Source of the DNA: Tenodera sinensis
Taxonomy: Eukaryota; Arthropoda; Insecta; Mantodea; Mantidae
Assembly: GCA_030765045.1 (NCBI GenBank)
Contig: CM060964.1
Location: 153,724,490-153,788,489, forward strand
Reading direction: 5' to 3'
Length of the DNA stretch: 64,000 nt
This document shows, one piece after another, positions 32,919 to 47,029 of this stretch. Below the pieces are notes generated by a model that searched no databases, was not told the DNA's origin, and saw nothing but the letters and a program-made list of their open reading frames with translations. The stretch's first letter is position 1; each line of letters opens with the position of its first letter. The position numbers and the translations under genes were made by a program.

Positions 32919-35415
32919 TTAACCTCTTCAGGGATATGGACGTGAAATCACGTCCATTTAAAATGACGGACGAGCGATATGGACGTGTATACACGTCCTG
33001 TGCGTTTGTGCATTTAACCCTTATTTATCCTGTATCTAACTCAACTTATTTTAATTTTCCCCCCGTTATGAAACATTTAATTAAATTCTATATGCTTTAC
33101 TGGCTTACCTTTATATGTTCCTTCTGCAGTGATATGCCTCAAGACAGGGATAAACACACAAGGGCACATCTCCACATTTGCCACAGATCATCCCAGTTTC
33201 CTTACGGATTCCCTTCTTGCGGCACACAAAACACCTTCGAGATGGGCGGGACTTCTTTGCTGTTGACGGTATCCTTTTAGGATAATGTTTTCCTTGAAGT
33301 CTGAGGGGTGCAGGGGTTTTGGATTTTCTACCCCCAGTATGAAGAGGCTTCTCAACCTGGTATTGTTCAATTAGGCTGCGAGCTATTGATAGTCGAAAGT
33401 CCAGGTAGGTCATTGTCTTGCGTGGGTTTAGAGCTCTCCAAATTACCAAACAATTGTATATGGTTATATCCAGCTGGTGCAAAAATACCTTTTTATACCA
33501 TTTCACTGTTTTTCGTAAAGAGGGATATGTTTGCAATACCTGATCTACTAGATCGACACCGCCCATGTGCATATTGTATTCCTGGATAATGTCAGGCTTG
33601 AAAATGCACATTTTGGTATGGGCATCTGTTTTTCCAGTGTCAATCATCAAAATCTTAGAGCTGCAATTGGATAATGCCGTAACTACCCTCCTGTCCTGCC
33701 AGGCAAGGTAGGTCAAAGGTGGGAGCTGACGCACCTCCATTTCCCCTCTCCTTAGAGCCTTTGTATTCACATCTTTTGGCAAACCAATACGATTTGAACG
33801 TACTGTTCGAATTGCATTAGTCTTTCTTTTGTGTAAGGCCATGAATAATTTAGAAGAGCTGTACCAGTTATCTAAGTACACAGCCCTACCCTGATCAAGC
33901 ACAGGTTCCATTAGGTGCATTACTATGGAACCAGATAAGCCCAAATCTTTGTCTCCGGTATTGTCAGTCCCTTGACCAGTGTAAATGCAGCTATTGTAAG
34001 GATATCCCGTTTTACTTTCACAAACATCAAAACTCTTTATGCCAAATCTAGCCCTTTTTGTTTTGATGTATTGCTTCCAACCTAAGCGGCCCTTCCAAAG
34101 CATTAGGCTTTCATCAACAGTGACCTTTTCACCAGGCAGATAATTTTCTTTAAATTTTGAAATAATATAATCGAAAACAGGCCTAATTTTGTGGAGTTTG
34201 TCATTTACATTCTCTGTGCAGGTGAAATGAAGGAACCGCAAAATTGACGAAAACCTGTTATTTGACATGCATTTTCCAAAAGAAGGAGTAGCTAGCATGT
34301 CATCTGTGGACCAATACATGTATAATGCAGGTTTACGAATAACACCCATAAGTATAATTAGACCAATTAGCCTGTAAATCTAATTGAGTGTTACTTCTGT
34401 CCACCTTTGAATTCTGCTCTTAGGCCCTAATTTACCTTTAGAGAGCAGGTCTTCCTTCACCTTACACGCATATACATTTGTTTTCGAAACAATGAGAGAC
34501 ACTAAGTCGGTAGTAAAAAATTTTGTAAAAATGTCAATTGGCTGGCTGTCAGAAGTCAGCTGAGCCTGGGATTGAACACCAGACCCTGTGCTCGTGAAGA
34601 TGTGCCTGTTTGTATTGCAATTGTTTTCAGCACTCCACAATGCTGACTCTTCACGAACACCTGAAGGAAGTTGGTCACATTCTTCCTCACTGCTACTCGT
34701 ACCTATATCCTCCACATCCCCCTCAAATTCGGAAAATTCGCCATCAATATCCAAATCGCTGTCACACAGCAAGAAGTCCTCCACATTATCGTGTGTAATT
34801 TCAGAAGCCCTTACACTTCCACCACTCGCTAACCTTTGTGCAACACTGCTTGTTTTAGCTCTGAGATGTAACACTCAAAAGCTTCTCACTTCAGCTACAA
34901 GCAGGAAAGTATATGTATGCATTTCAAGAAAGAAACAAACGGAGCCTGTAGACTATATCCAAGTTACGAAACACGTGTAAGGAAAAATTGCAAACCTGCT
35001 TTATTCTGATGACTCATAAACCACGCATACAGTAGTGTTCTATTTCACATTGTACTGTGATTTGCTGACGCATAGCTCACACATACAATGGGTCCACTGC
35101 TGTTTCTTTCCGAGAAATTATATTAGGCGCCTTCGACAAAGCAAAGTTAACTTTTTACCACAGTGAAACAAATAGTGCAATTTCAACGATTTGTAAATGC
35201 AACTCAACATTGCTGATGATGTACATGTATACTGCATATAATGAGTTTTATACCAGTTTTTGTTTCATTAAAATAACTTAAAATTTACGCAAACTACAGC
35301 TGTGTATTTAGGAAGCACTTTTAGCGCGTTTAACAATTTAAATGCCCTGTGCTGGATATTGGGTATCCGTTCTCGGCCTGCGGAGCTTTTAAATGGCCGT
35401 CGCTCAAGAGGTTAA
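32919..35415 (-). mobile_element. piggyBac-like transposon, complete ends
   Basis: The element runs from TTAA at 32919-32922 to TTAA at 35412-35415, the tetranucleotide target of piggyBac elements. The inner ends are inverted: CCTCTTCAGGGATATGG on the left, CCTCTTGAGCGACGG on the right read inward. The ~2.5 kb interior holds one transposase on the minus strand. A subterminal palindrome, acgtgaaatcacgt, lies near 32939. The target site lies within the hAT relic. Confidence 0.88.
33111..34874 (-). pseudogene. piggyBac-like transposase with one in-frame stop codon
   Basis: Two open stretches, 34874-34380 and 34349-33111, lie in the same frame. They are separated by a TAG (34380-34382) and ten open codons, so read through they give about 587 codons, the usual length for this family. 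The N-terminal ~90 residues are acidic. Catalytic acids are visible: VTVDESLMLWKG (first Asp), YLDNWYSS (second) and MGGVDLVDQVLQTY (third). The C-terminus has a cysteine-rich zinc-binding domain, CFVCRKKG, CGKCGDVPLCVYPCLEAYHC. No frameshift is visible. The TAG stands where the flanking WTEVTLN and IYRLIGLI imply a coding position. Either the copy died recently by one substitution or the stop is a sequencing or allelic difference. The promoter was not identified. Confidence 0.85.
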
Positions 35416-36017
35416 TCGATAGTCCCATCCACAGCAATCCACAAAGCAGGAATCTTTTATTTTTGTCTTTGTTCTTTCCATTAATAGCAATTGCCAAGGT
35501 AGTTCCTTTGGACATCGCTGACAGTATGTCTCCAAGAAACAGTTATATTTCTGTATGTGGAGTTTGTATCATAGTATATCTGCAGCTACCATTGTAATAT
35601 ACATGTCCTTAAAAAATACATTTTTGAGATAGTGGGCTCTTGAATTTTTTTCAATAGAACTTCCTTTCTTGATGAATGAAGTGCATTATTTTTCTGTAGT
35701 GCTTTCTGCAATCGTTGGGGACTTCATGGAATATCCTATTTTCTTTACACACACTTTGCACACTATGAATTTACCATCCGTCATAATCCCTTCATCTAAT
35801 GCAACCCATAGATTTTAATTTTTCAGCAAGTGAAGAGCCTGTTGGTGCCATTATAGAATCATTTTCACTTGTAAACCTTACCCGGTAGCGATGACTTGTC
35901 AGAGAAAACCAAATAAAATGAATTTCACAACTTGCACAGCTTTGGCAGTTTAGAGTGGGGGTTTGTTCATGGTTGTTACATATCAATCAATGATGATGTA
36001 ATTTTAAGGGTGCTCAA

Positions 36018-36720
36018 GTACTTAGTCATTAGGGCCCTTATAAAATGGATCATGGCAAAAGCCAGAGATAAATTTTAATATAAAATAAAAATGCTAGTAA
36101 AAGCAAAAATGTAGATAAATATACCAAACAAATGGGACAAAAACCTGAACTAAAACAAAGTCATAAAAGGGTCCAAAAGGTATGAAATCTTGGCATCAAA
36201 GATTCTAAATACTTAGGATCATGTTTACCATTCCTAAAAGGTTAAATACCTCTTTGACCGCTTGTTTATCGTCTGTGAGGACATCTGCAATTCTGACAGG
36301 CAGTTGCAGAGAGACTCATAAGTGTGCCAGGAAAACACATTCTAGCAGCACATGACAGGCCAACAAAAGTTTATTGCACAGCGGACAAAGAGAAGCAGGT
36401 GTGCTCTTAAAAATATAACAATGCGTAAAATTGCAGTGGCCAATGCATAAGTGAGCCAAGATCACCTCGTGACGAGATACAATAGAGGAAGTTACCCAGT
36501 TTCCTTTACTAAACTTATTTCTGCAGAGAGCTGACCATTCTTTGTGCCAGCATGACAGCACTGCTCTCCGCACTTCAAGTCTAAGTCTTCCAAAGTAATA
36601 TGAGAGATGGTAGTACTGGGTTCTGTGGTTGTCATCTTTGCTGCCAAATCTGCCATGTCATTCCCCAGCAAGCCAACGTGATCAATAATCCATGCACAGA
36701 CCACGTTAATACCAGAAGCA
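36018..36720 (-). pseudogene. Jockey/I-type LINE, 3' part
   Basis: The minus strand reads an RNase H tail (ASGINVVCAWIIDHVGLLGN, DMADLAAKMTT). After frame changes come HEVILAHLCIGHCNFTHCYI and SLCPLCNKLLLACHVLLECV, the zinc-knuckle region. The 3' end (agggtgctcaag, cattagggcccttataaaat) is similar to the UTRs of the LINE copies ending at 5113 and 41455. It abuts a hAT relic on the left and a Gypsy-type fragment on the right. Confidence 0.65.
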
Positions 36721-36732
36721 TGTAAAACAAGG

Positions 36733-37260
36733 ATGTTCATTGCGAGGGTGGCTAAGGAGGTGATACTGGGACTGGATGCCCTCAGGAGCCACCAGGCGAT
36801 GGTCGACATTGGCAGGAGTGTCCTGCAAGTCGGACATGATGAGGTAATGCTCCATAGCCCAAGCAAGCATCTGGAGATCAGCAGGGTGACCTAAGAAGAG
36901 GTTGCAATTGGGCCCACCAGGAGCAAGGTGGCTGAGAAGGTGCACAGGGGGGGTTGGTAGTCATGGAAACCCAGGGGTAGTTTTCATGTTGTGTGCACAT
37001 TAATGCATCTGGGTGAAGAGCAACCAGAGCAAGACCCATCACAAGCTACAAGGTTGCCACAGAGGCAGACATTGCCCTACCTAGACTAGGGATGCTGCCC
37101 AACAACGTTGACAAGGACCATGCCACCTGTTGAAGTGATTTGATGGTGAAGTCTACCACATCCAGCAGCTGCCGTGAGGGAGGGTGCCGGTATTACGTCA
37201 GGATTGTCTGACCAACTACGACAGTGCTGGTCGGGACAACCAATGCTGAGGAGGGAGGAG
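36733..37260 (+). pseudogene. Gypsy-type LTR element, internal remnant (protease end to polypurine tract)
   Basis: The frame MFIARVAKEVILGLDALRSH, QAMVDIGRSVLQVG is the C-terminal half of a retropepsin (ILGxDxLR, then a hydrophobic strand). A short decayed stretch follows (GPTRSKVAEKVHRGG), with counterparts in the elements at 52.9 and 57.3 kb. The last bases, ctgaggagggaggag, are a polypurine tract abutting an LTR start (tgtgatgcc). No RT or RNase H domain lies between, so it is internally deleted. Confidence 0.65.
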
Positions 37261-38847
37261 TGTGATGCCAGGCTCAGTGCACAAAAGAAAGGATGGACAG
37301 GGCCAAGCTACTTCATACCACGTATCAGGTGTGGCGCATATCAAAAGGCTCGTGGTTAAGCTTCCCCATACCACTCACACATGACTTGTATGTATGTGAC
37401 TACACAAAAGGTAGGTATAGGTTTGGTGCAGCCGAGGTCCCGAGCTGCTCACCATCATTTCACCCCTTCCATGCCCATCAACTGTTGCCACTTGTAGTTG
37501 CTATGTTGCTACTATTCATCACCTTCCTCATCTAGGATTATTCTGATTATAAGTTTGTAAGATCTTAGGTTTATAGCTCCTATCTCACCAGCAGCCCCCA
37601 ACTTGTGTGCTCTTCGGAGGTCTCAGGCGCGAAGTTTGGGCAGACCCTTCCCACTGCCGTCGTGCGTGGTCTTAGGTGCGGAGTCATGTGCACCCATGTA
37701 GCTCTCTGAGGGCCCAGCCTGTGTTAATTCTGACAGCCATGTGCCATCGGGTTAGTATCACTGGCCAGATGTGTTACCACTGACGGAACTCTGGTGTAAT
37801 CAACCACAAATCCACGTTGAGGCAGCGTATCCTAAAGTGGGGAGCCACAGGCGGTTATTTTTTTGGTAGGGGCATAAATTCGGGGTATGTGTAGTGAATG
37901 GTTTACCCATGTGGACAAGCAGTGCAGATCAGAGGGTAGTCTCTCTGACATATGTATCCTTTGAAAGGGTCTCCATGGCGAAACAGACCATGGAGATTTG
38001 GTGTCTTTTTTCTTTTACCCTCGGATGGCAGGCTGACGCCGACGGTTCTGGAAGGTGATCCAATCCATCATGCATCCGCGCAAACCCTTCCTTATTGACA
38101 GTTTTTTAGTAATGAGTAAAGGCTGGAGTAATGTGCACTTGCAAGCGATACAGGTTAGCTGGACGCAGAGTATAAATGACATCAGAAGAACAGCACGGCC
38201 ATCAAATGTGTCTTCATGGTCAGACTGTGCCTACTTCCAGTTGTTAACATGCACGAGTGATAACAGTAAAGTCCATATGTAGTATGCCTATAGAAAACCG
38301 CACACGTCTCCAGCCTTTAGTAATAACCTTGGCCTGTGAACAGAAAGCAATGAAGGATCTTAGCCTGTTTTATATAAAATGAGAAGTCAACAGGATCTAT
38401 GGCCCAGTTAAATATGCCATTGGAGTTCAAGATGGTATGCTTTTGGTAGAAGTGACCACTGCAGACCACTCCCAGAAATTGCCGAAAGCAAGTTTGTTGG
38501 CTCCTACCCCATCCGAGTAGTCCCACACAAATCACTAAACTCATGTAGGGGAGTTGTCGCCACCTCTAGTCAAACAAGGACATTGTAACCTGCCTCTCTG
38601 ACCAATGGGTGTTTCAAGCCTACTGTCTCACTCGGAAGATGGATGGCCAAGAGTATCCCTTACACATGGTGTTTCTCACCTTTAAGGGTACTCAGTTGCC
38701 AAAATATAGTGGCTAAAAGCATGCAATGGTACATAAATATGTTCTGAATGCTATGCGCTGTTTTCGGTTCCAGAAGTTCAGACATACTAAGACATCATAT
38801 ACCAACCTGCTATTCGCGAGCGTTGTGGTTCACCAGCCCATGAGGGC

Positions 38848-39366
38848 ATGACATATACCCAGGACCCTTGCTGTATGAACTGTGGAGGGGGGTGTCATCC
38901 ATCCAGCTCACATCTGTGTTCAAAATTTCTGGAAGTGTGTTGCCGCTTTGAGCAACTAAAGCCTGTAACCACCACAGGTGACGCATCTGCGGCTCGCCGC
39001 ACTCCTGTCAACACAATTGCTATCCTAAACATTCCTGTTTCTGATGCTTCAACACAGACAGACCTACCAGCAAGTGCCCCACCACTCTCTTGTGCCACAC
39101 CTGCACCGGCAACTACATCTTCCGCCATGCAGACTCCAGTTCACAAGACGTCCACAAGCTGTAGTCAGCCTGTTGACAAACATCGCTCCAGGACTGCTGT
39201 TCACACCAGCAGCCACTCCTCATTGAAGTCTCACTCCTGCTCTGCGAGCCGCAGGGAAACTTCAGACTCCCACACATCAGAGAGGTCACAAAGGGAAAGC
39301 GAATTTCACATTTACAGTCTGAAGTCAGCTAAGGTAAAGAAGAAAAAGATGAAGATCAAGCACTAA
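38848..39366 (+). pseudogene. LINE ORF1 (gag-like) C-terminal part
   Basis: An open frame of 172 codons ends at TAA 39364-39366, about 15 nt before the ORF2 start region. It begins with a zinc-knuckle-like CCMNCGGGCHPSSSHLCSKF. A low-complexity Ser/Thr/Ala/Pro-rich part follows, then a Ser/Arg/His-rich stretch and the basic tail SAKVKKKKMKIKH. In LINEs of this group ORF1 binds the element RNA through such CCHC-type knuckles; here the upstream knuckles and N-terminus are out of frame. It has no host-gene features. Confidence 0.55.
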
Positions 39367-39380
39367 TATATTTTTAATCA

Positions 39381-41234
39381 TGGAAATAATCCAGTGGAAT
39401 GTTAATATGTTCCAGGCACGTGCTCTGGACGTACAGCACTTAGTCTTTCAACATTCTCCATCAATCACCTCTACAGGAAACCCACTTGCAACCTAATCAC
39501 TCTCTCCAGCTTTGTGGTTTTTCAGCATTCCTGCATCACTCTGCACGCAGTGGTGTTGCTGCACTGGTGGCACATACCAACTCTTCCACCAGCATACCCC
39601 TTAACACACCGCTGCAAGCTGTAGCAGTGAGTGTGTAGTTGCAGGACCTGTGCTTTTCTGTTGCAATAAATATCTGTTACCAGTCAGTGTTGTACACGAG
39701 AATGATCTTCGGGCTCTTTTGGCACAGATTCTGCCACCGTTCATCTTTCTCTGGAATCTGAATGCCAAACGCACTCACTGGAGCTCCAACACTGACGATG
39801 CTCATGGGTGCCTTTTAGCAAATGTTTGCACCATGTCCGGCTTAATTCTGTTGGACACTGGTGTCCCAAGCTTACCTGCTTATGGTACACACTCCACTCT
39901 AGACGTTACCTTTTGTAGCCCATCATTGGCACCACTTATTGAGTTTCATTCATTGCATTCCAACTTATTTGGCATAAGAGGTCTTACATTCATAAAATGA
40001 TACTAAAATGCAATTCTAGTGGTGTAATTTAATACTAAGAGTTAAAGTGAACATTACCCCATTAACATTCACCTATCTGGCTTTTCGCACCAGTAGAGTG
40101 GATTGTCGTTATGCTGATTCTGGCAAACCTCCTCTTTCTGCCCTATGCTCATTACTTTGTTCCTACATGGCAAGGTGGGCCACTCATCCCGGTCATCCTT
40201 CGTTTCCTCCTGTATTGCATCCAGACCTTGCGCACCGTTATATGCAGAATACAACTATCTTACGCCCAAGTGATACCAGATTTCGAGAACTACTCACTGC
40301 ACATGCCCTCTGACTGCCAGCCATAGAGTGGCATTCACTTGGCCACTGTCCTTGGCAACTCTAGTGTGCACACTTCGATCTGGAGCTGTCAGGCTGTGCG
40401 AAGATAGCTACCCCTTGTTCGGTGTTTCGTCAACTTTTTGCTGAACTTCTGGGCTGATACCGGGCTTACACTTCAGTATTTACCGATGGTTCCCAGATGG
40501 ATAATGCTATAGGTTGCACTTTTGTATACAACGGTGATGCTCACATGTACCACTTTCCAGGTGCTAGTTCAGTTTTTACCACCGGGCTTGTGCCATATTT
40601 TGTTTCCAGTTCAGGTACTGGAAATTTTGTCCTCTGTTCCGACTCTTTTAGTGATCTTCAGGCCCTGCAACAGTTTCTCAACACCTTGGCTTTCATTGTT
40701 AAAATTCAGACACTCACCTTGCAGATACCAGTTTGTTTTTACACAGACCCCAGGCCGTGTGTTTATTCCTGGCAACAAGGCAGCAGATGTGGCTGCTAAG
40801 TCTGCCTGTCACCAGAGTATTCCACCAGTACCCTCCCGTATGTAGATTGCAGAAGTACTTTCTTTGCCGTCTATTTGCTTTCTGGAAGGAGTCTTGGGAA
40901 GCGTTAGCTGGCACTCAGTTGCGGACAATCAAGGACACTGTACAACTCTGGCAGACCTCTTGCAGGGATTCCAGGCGGGAAGATTTGATTTTAATCCGCC
41001 AGAGGACAGGCCACACATGGACACCTTTTGTGTGGTGATCCGGTGCCTGTCTATGCAACATGCGATGCTCCACTCTCTGTCGCACATGTCCTTAATGATT
41101 GTCTGCCCTACGCTCGTGAGCGTCAGTCCCTTGGCCTGGCTCTTACACTGTGCTCTGTCTTAGGCAATGCTCCAATAGCTGTTAATACAATGCTGCAGTT
41201 TGTTGCCAATATTGATTTTTGCAAGCAAGTGTAA
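39381..41234 (+). pseudogene. LINE ORF2 lacking the reverse-transcriptase domain
   Basis: The start (IIQWNVNMFQARALDVQHL) and later WNLNAKRTHWSSNTDDAHG and LPAYGTHSTLDVTFCSPSLA are endonuclease (EEP) domain blocks. From about 39980 the sequence jumps to a post-RT region (ADSGKPPLSALCSLLCSYMA). An RNase H piece follows (VFTDGSQMDNAI near 40480, PGNKAADVAAKSAC near 40770), then the C-terminal zinc-knuckle SVAHVLNDCLPYARERQSLG before the stop. The RT domain expected between is absent, so about 1.5 kb is deleted, with several frameshifts as well. Confidence 0.65.
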
Positions 41235-41641
41235 AGTGTATTTTAATTTGGAGGTTTTAGCATTTTAGGGTGTTTTACTTTTTAGTTTTTTCCAATGTGA
41301 AGTTTTAATTGTTGAATTTTTGTTTTTATCTATTTCAACTTTTACTTTTTAGCTTTATAAGGGTCACTTTGTAGCATCTGAGCGTCAGTGATTTTACTTT
41401 TGAACTCCAGGCCCTAATGACCAAGTTGTGGATGGGCCCTTAAACCACACACACCCACACACATATGTGCACATGCACACACAGGCACTTACAGGCACAC
41501 ATGCACACACCACAGCCAGCGTTTTTGAAGAAGTTCACATAAGGTCCATGTGATGTCATCCCCACTATATAAGGAGGGCCAGGAAACAGACTTTATGGTT
41601 ACACACATGAGTCGTTCTGTGTGTCATTGAGTGTGAGACAG

Positions 41642-43979
<2,338 letters not shown>

Positions 43980-43997
43980 TGCGAAAGATACGTCAGT

Positions 43998-44192
43998 TAT
44001 CATGAAGATTCTAACGTGTGTGCTGATTGCATTGTCGTAGTGAGTATATGAGAGGCTGAGAAAGTGAGGAAGACATTAAATGGACTGAGCAATGTATCAT
44101 GAAGATTCTAACGGATGTTGTGATTGCATTGTCATAGTGAGTGTATGAGAGGCTGAGAAAGTAAGGAAAGACACTAAATGGACTGAGCAATG
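43998..44192 (+). repeat. 97-bp tandem duplication inside the LTR
   Basis: Two head-to-tail units with a period of 97 bp: tatcatgaagattctaacg at 43998 and again at 44095. The units share gattgcattgtc, tatgagaggctgagaaagt and aaatggactgagcaatgt. They differ at several positions, so the duplication is not very recent. Confidence 0.9.
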
Positions 44193-44517
44193 TTACAGAA
44201 ATAAAAGTTCCGAGTTGTGATTGCACAAAAGACTGTAGACTGTGTTAACGACGAGAAGAAAACTATGTATTTGTGATAAAAGTTTAGAAAACAATAAAGT
44301 GATACAAAAACAACTGGACTAGATTTTGTCATTTTGTCACAGTATGAAAACAGAACCCTAACTTCACTAACAGCTCTCTTGGCGAATCTCTTTTATAAGG
44401 AAAATCGCACATGGTTTGAAGTTCATGCAGCAATTCTAGCACTATTCATGTCCGCCCTGTTCTATAAAACCTGTACACCTCTATGAATTATGTTACAGGT
44501 GGAAGTATCAAACTTCC

Positions 44518-44925
44518 CTAAGTGTGGTTTCCTGTGGCCCTTTTTTGGCATAATGGGAAGTCTCCTTGCAACTTTACTTTTAGTGTGCTTAAGCCTACTG
44601 CTTTAGCAGTTTCAGTGATAGGTCCCTTCCCTATTTTATTGGCATCCATAAATTGAAAAAAATTACAAATTTGTTGGGATTGTTCAGTCAGTGTTCCTAA
44701 AGGTGGCTTGCTTCCTTTCCCCCTTCCTTCACTTGCTGCTCCACTAGTGACACTAGAAGTAGAGGCAGCATTATTACTGGCACCATTAATGTTATCGCTA
44801 TGAGGAAAATTAGCTGGATTATTGACACTATTAGTATTATTTCTAGCATCAAAGTTAGTTGCATCCCAAGGCTTCCACATATTTAAGAATAGACAGTAAA
44901 CACCACTTGCACCTGTGAAGTTCAC
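44518..44925 (-). pseudogene. Possible transposase N-terminal fragment
   Basis: The minus strand has an open frame with an Asn/Ser-rich first half (NNTNSVNNPANF, SNNAASTSSVTS). The second part, QQICNFFQFMDANKIGKGPI then TETAKAVGLSTLKVK, looks like the helix-turn-helix DNA-binding start of Tc1/mariner-type transposases, comparable to the region near 25700. No DDE core follows. I cannot exclude an unrelated protein. Confidence 0.35.
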
Positions 44926-45172
44926 AAGAAAACTTCATGAATGAGATGAATGAGAGAGAAAACAGTGAACACGTTGCAACACATTGTTTTACTCCATATG
45001 AAGTTAACATCTGTCTGTCATTTGTGATTTCTATGCATTCATTGGCTGAAGTGATGCACTGATTGGTACACTGCAAAACGTTGGCAACTTCCAAGAACAA
45101 TCAGTGCATTATCTGAGAAGTTTCTGTTAACAAAGATAAAGCACATGCTAACCATTACAGTAGCATGATAAT

Positions 45173-46458
45173 TAAGGCTCGGAAGTTCGTGCCCTAAAAA
45201 GCACTGAAATATGCATGCAAATATGCTCTTAAAAACTTGAAAATATGCCAAGAAATATGCACTATTTAATTAAAACAATGTCCCTTTGCAGTAGACAAGA
45301 CGAGTTAGTATAAATAATAAATAAAGTTACCTTATTCTTTAGAGGCTGAAGCAGAAGTGGTCCCGCTGCTAGTATTAACTGCTAAATTGCAGTTCACAAC
45401 CAACACTTTGCACAAATTTTCAACTGTAAAGCATAGTCTGTTGTCTCGCAAAACACTTTTGTAACGTGAAAAACTTCTCTCCAGGTCACAAGATGTTATC
45501 GGGGCATATTTAAATGATGCTAACTGCTTCACACAGAGAGAGAGAGAGAGTCAAGTCTCTTGGTGAGACATGGTTTTCTTTTGAGGATGTCTCGAATACC
45601 GCACATCTGTTTATAACCAGAGTTTTTTGAAATTACATAATTCACTTTCTCTTTCACTTTTTGTCCTATGCTACCAGGAACCAAACTTAGATCACATATT
45701 GTTTTCTTTTCAAAGACAGTGATTCATGCAAAGGAGATCCTACAGCTTCCAATGCCGTTATGACTGTTGGTAAGAAAGAAAAATGGGCAAATATGAAACC
45801 AAGATCCTCTTTTAACCCAGTGCCTGACAGAATATTTTGCACAGTTTCTATTGATGAAGCATCTTTCAAGTCCAATGAATTAATAACCCCTTCAGCTATT
45901 TCTATGTGCTCAGCATAATATAAAACTGCATCGATCTATGTTCCCCATTGATTAACACTGGTGCAGGAAGAAGTCAGATATTAGGTGCTGTTGATCTAAA
46001 CAACTTAACTCTTTTAGGAGATTTAACAAAAATTATCTTCATACTGGACACAAATCTATCTACCAATGGGAAAGAACCATTGTCTCAGAAGTGCTACCAA
46101 TATGAAAAATATTATACAGATGAAAAAATAAAAAAGCATAAAAATCATTAAAATATGAAATATAGGGGCAATAATATTGAAATCTTTGTGAATTGCATCA
46201 TCATGTGCAGTACTGCCAATATGAAAAATAGAAAAAAGTAATAAAAAGCCATTAAAAAAAATCATTAAAATATGCAATATAGGGGCTATAGTATTGAAAT
46301 ATTATGCATTTATCAAAAATCAAGAAAATATGCAGTTATATGCACCATAAAATCATGTCCAAATAACTGAAAATTCCGTAATTCGTGCACATAATGTAAA
46401 AGCATACATTTTTAACCCCTATGAAAAAACGTGCAAATGCATGAACTTCCTAGCCCTA
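45173..46458 (-). mobile_element. hAT element with 8-bp target duplication, internally deleted
   Basis: The ends are inverted (taaggctcggaagttcgtgc; tagggctaggaagttcatgc read inward from the right). They are flanked by atgataat at 45165-45172 and 46459-46466. The minus strand keeps only the C-terminal transposase: TAPNI, stop, LLPAPVLI near 46000, DAVLYYAEHIEIAEGVINSL with a frameshift, SIETVQNILSGTGLKEDLGF, then KYAPITSCDLERSFSRYKSV near 45500, the dimerisation motif. Everything upstream of that is deleted, so the copy is defective. Confidence 0.88.
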
Positions 46459-46524
46459 ATGATAATACTACTCCATGGATCTGTGCCACCTCAAATCAAA
46501 CTTGGATGGACAGCATTGTGAATA

Positions 46525-47011
46525 TAATTAATGTTCTTCCACACAATAGCCATGTGTAGGACAGGATTGGAAAGGGTAGAGTGAGATTGAAAAATTCAGT
46601 GCCATAACTGGGATTTGAACCACAGATCTACCTGTTACTGTCCGGCTGCTCTAACCACTAAGCTATCATGGCCAACATGCCGACAGAACATTAAATTCTC
46701 CAACTCACTCACAGTTTTCCCGGTAAACCACACAAGGAGATTTCAATTTATTTGAGATAATATACCTTAATGGCGACTTAAAATATTGTAAGTACTCAAG
46801 TTAACCGACTATAAGGTTAATCAATGTAATTAATGCTCTTCCACACAATAGCCGTGTGTAGGACAGGACTGGAAAGGGTAGAGTGAAACTGAAAAATTCA
46901 ATGTCATGACCAGGATTCGAACCACGGATCTACTGATTACAGTCCAGCTGCTCTAACCACTAAGCTATCATAGCCAACATGCCTGCACGGTATTAAATTC
47001 TCCAACTCACA
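46525..47011 (-). repeat. Tandem duplication of a SINE-C copy
   Basis: Two direct units about 302 bp apart each begin attaatgttcttccacacaa or attaatgctcttccacacaa. Each contains a reversed tRNA-like SINE-C head (ggatttgaaccacagatct; ggattcgaaccacggatct, then ctctaaccactaagctatca). The second unit ends after ccaactcac. The duplication includes non-SINE flank, so it is a segmental duplication rather than two insertions. Confidence 0.75.
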
Positions 47012-47029
47012 TTATGAGTACATATTGCA

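Larger units (their letters stand above)
32540..35990 (-). pseudogene. hAT transposase relic interrupted by a piggyBac-like element
   Basis: Outside 32919-35415 the minus strand keeps fragments of a hAT protein of the same group as the other copies. Near 35800-35650 it has an N-terminal DGKFIVCKVC zinc-finger start, then EKNSRAHYLKNVFLRDMYIT. Near 35430 LWIAVDGTID corresponds to the WVSIDETTD block. At 32700-32590 it reads MLKAINALNMFNLNLAHLLY, ACYLQHVAKEIRTNFPEVNK. The two parts join across the inserted element once one TTAA is removed. Frames are broken on both sides, so the host hAT was probably already old. Its termini and 8-bp duplication were not found. Confidence 0.65.
37430..41455 (+). 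mobile_element. Jockey/I-type LINE with internal deletion
   Basis: A non-LTR element on the plus strand has a ~1.4 kb GC-richer 5' region, a gag-like ORF1 end (38.8-39.4 kb) and ORF2 (39.4-41.2 kb). A 3' UTR ends in GGGCCCTTAAAC followed by CA-rich repeats. The 3' end matches the truncated copy at 5113-5558. It lies within the Gypsy-type LTR. The 5' boundary is approximate, set where similarity to the LTR at 57.7 kb stops; no target duplication was resolved. Confidence 0.7.

Noticed and set aside
34588..34980. Plus-strand frame opposite the piggyBac-like N-terminus
   Set aside because: Serine/leucine-rich shadow of an acidic coding region on the other strand.
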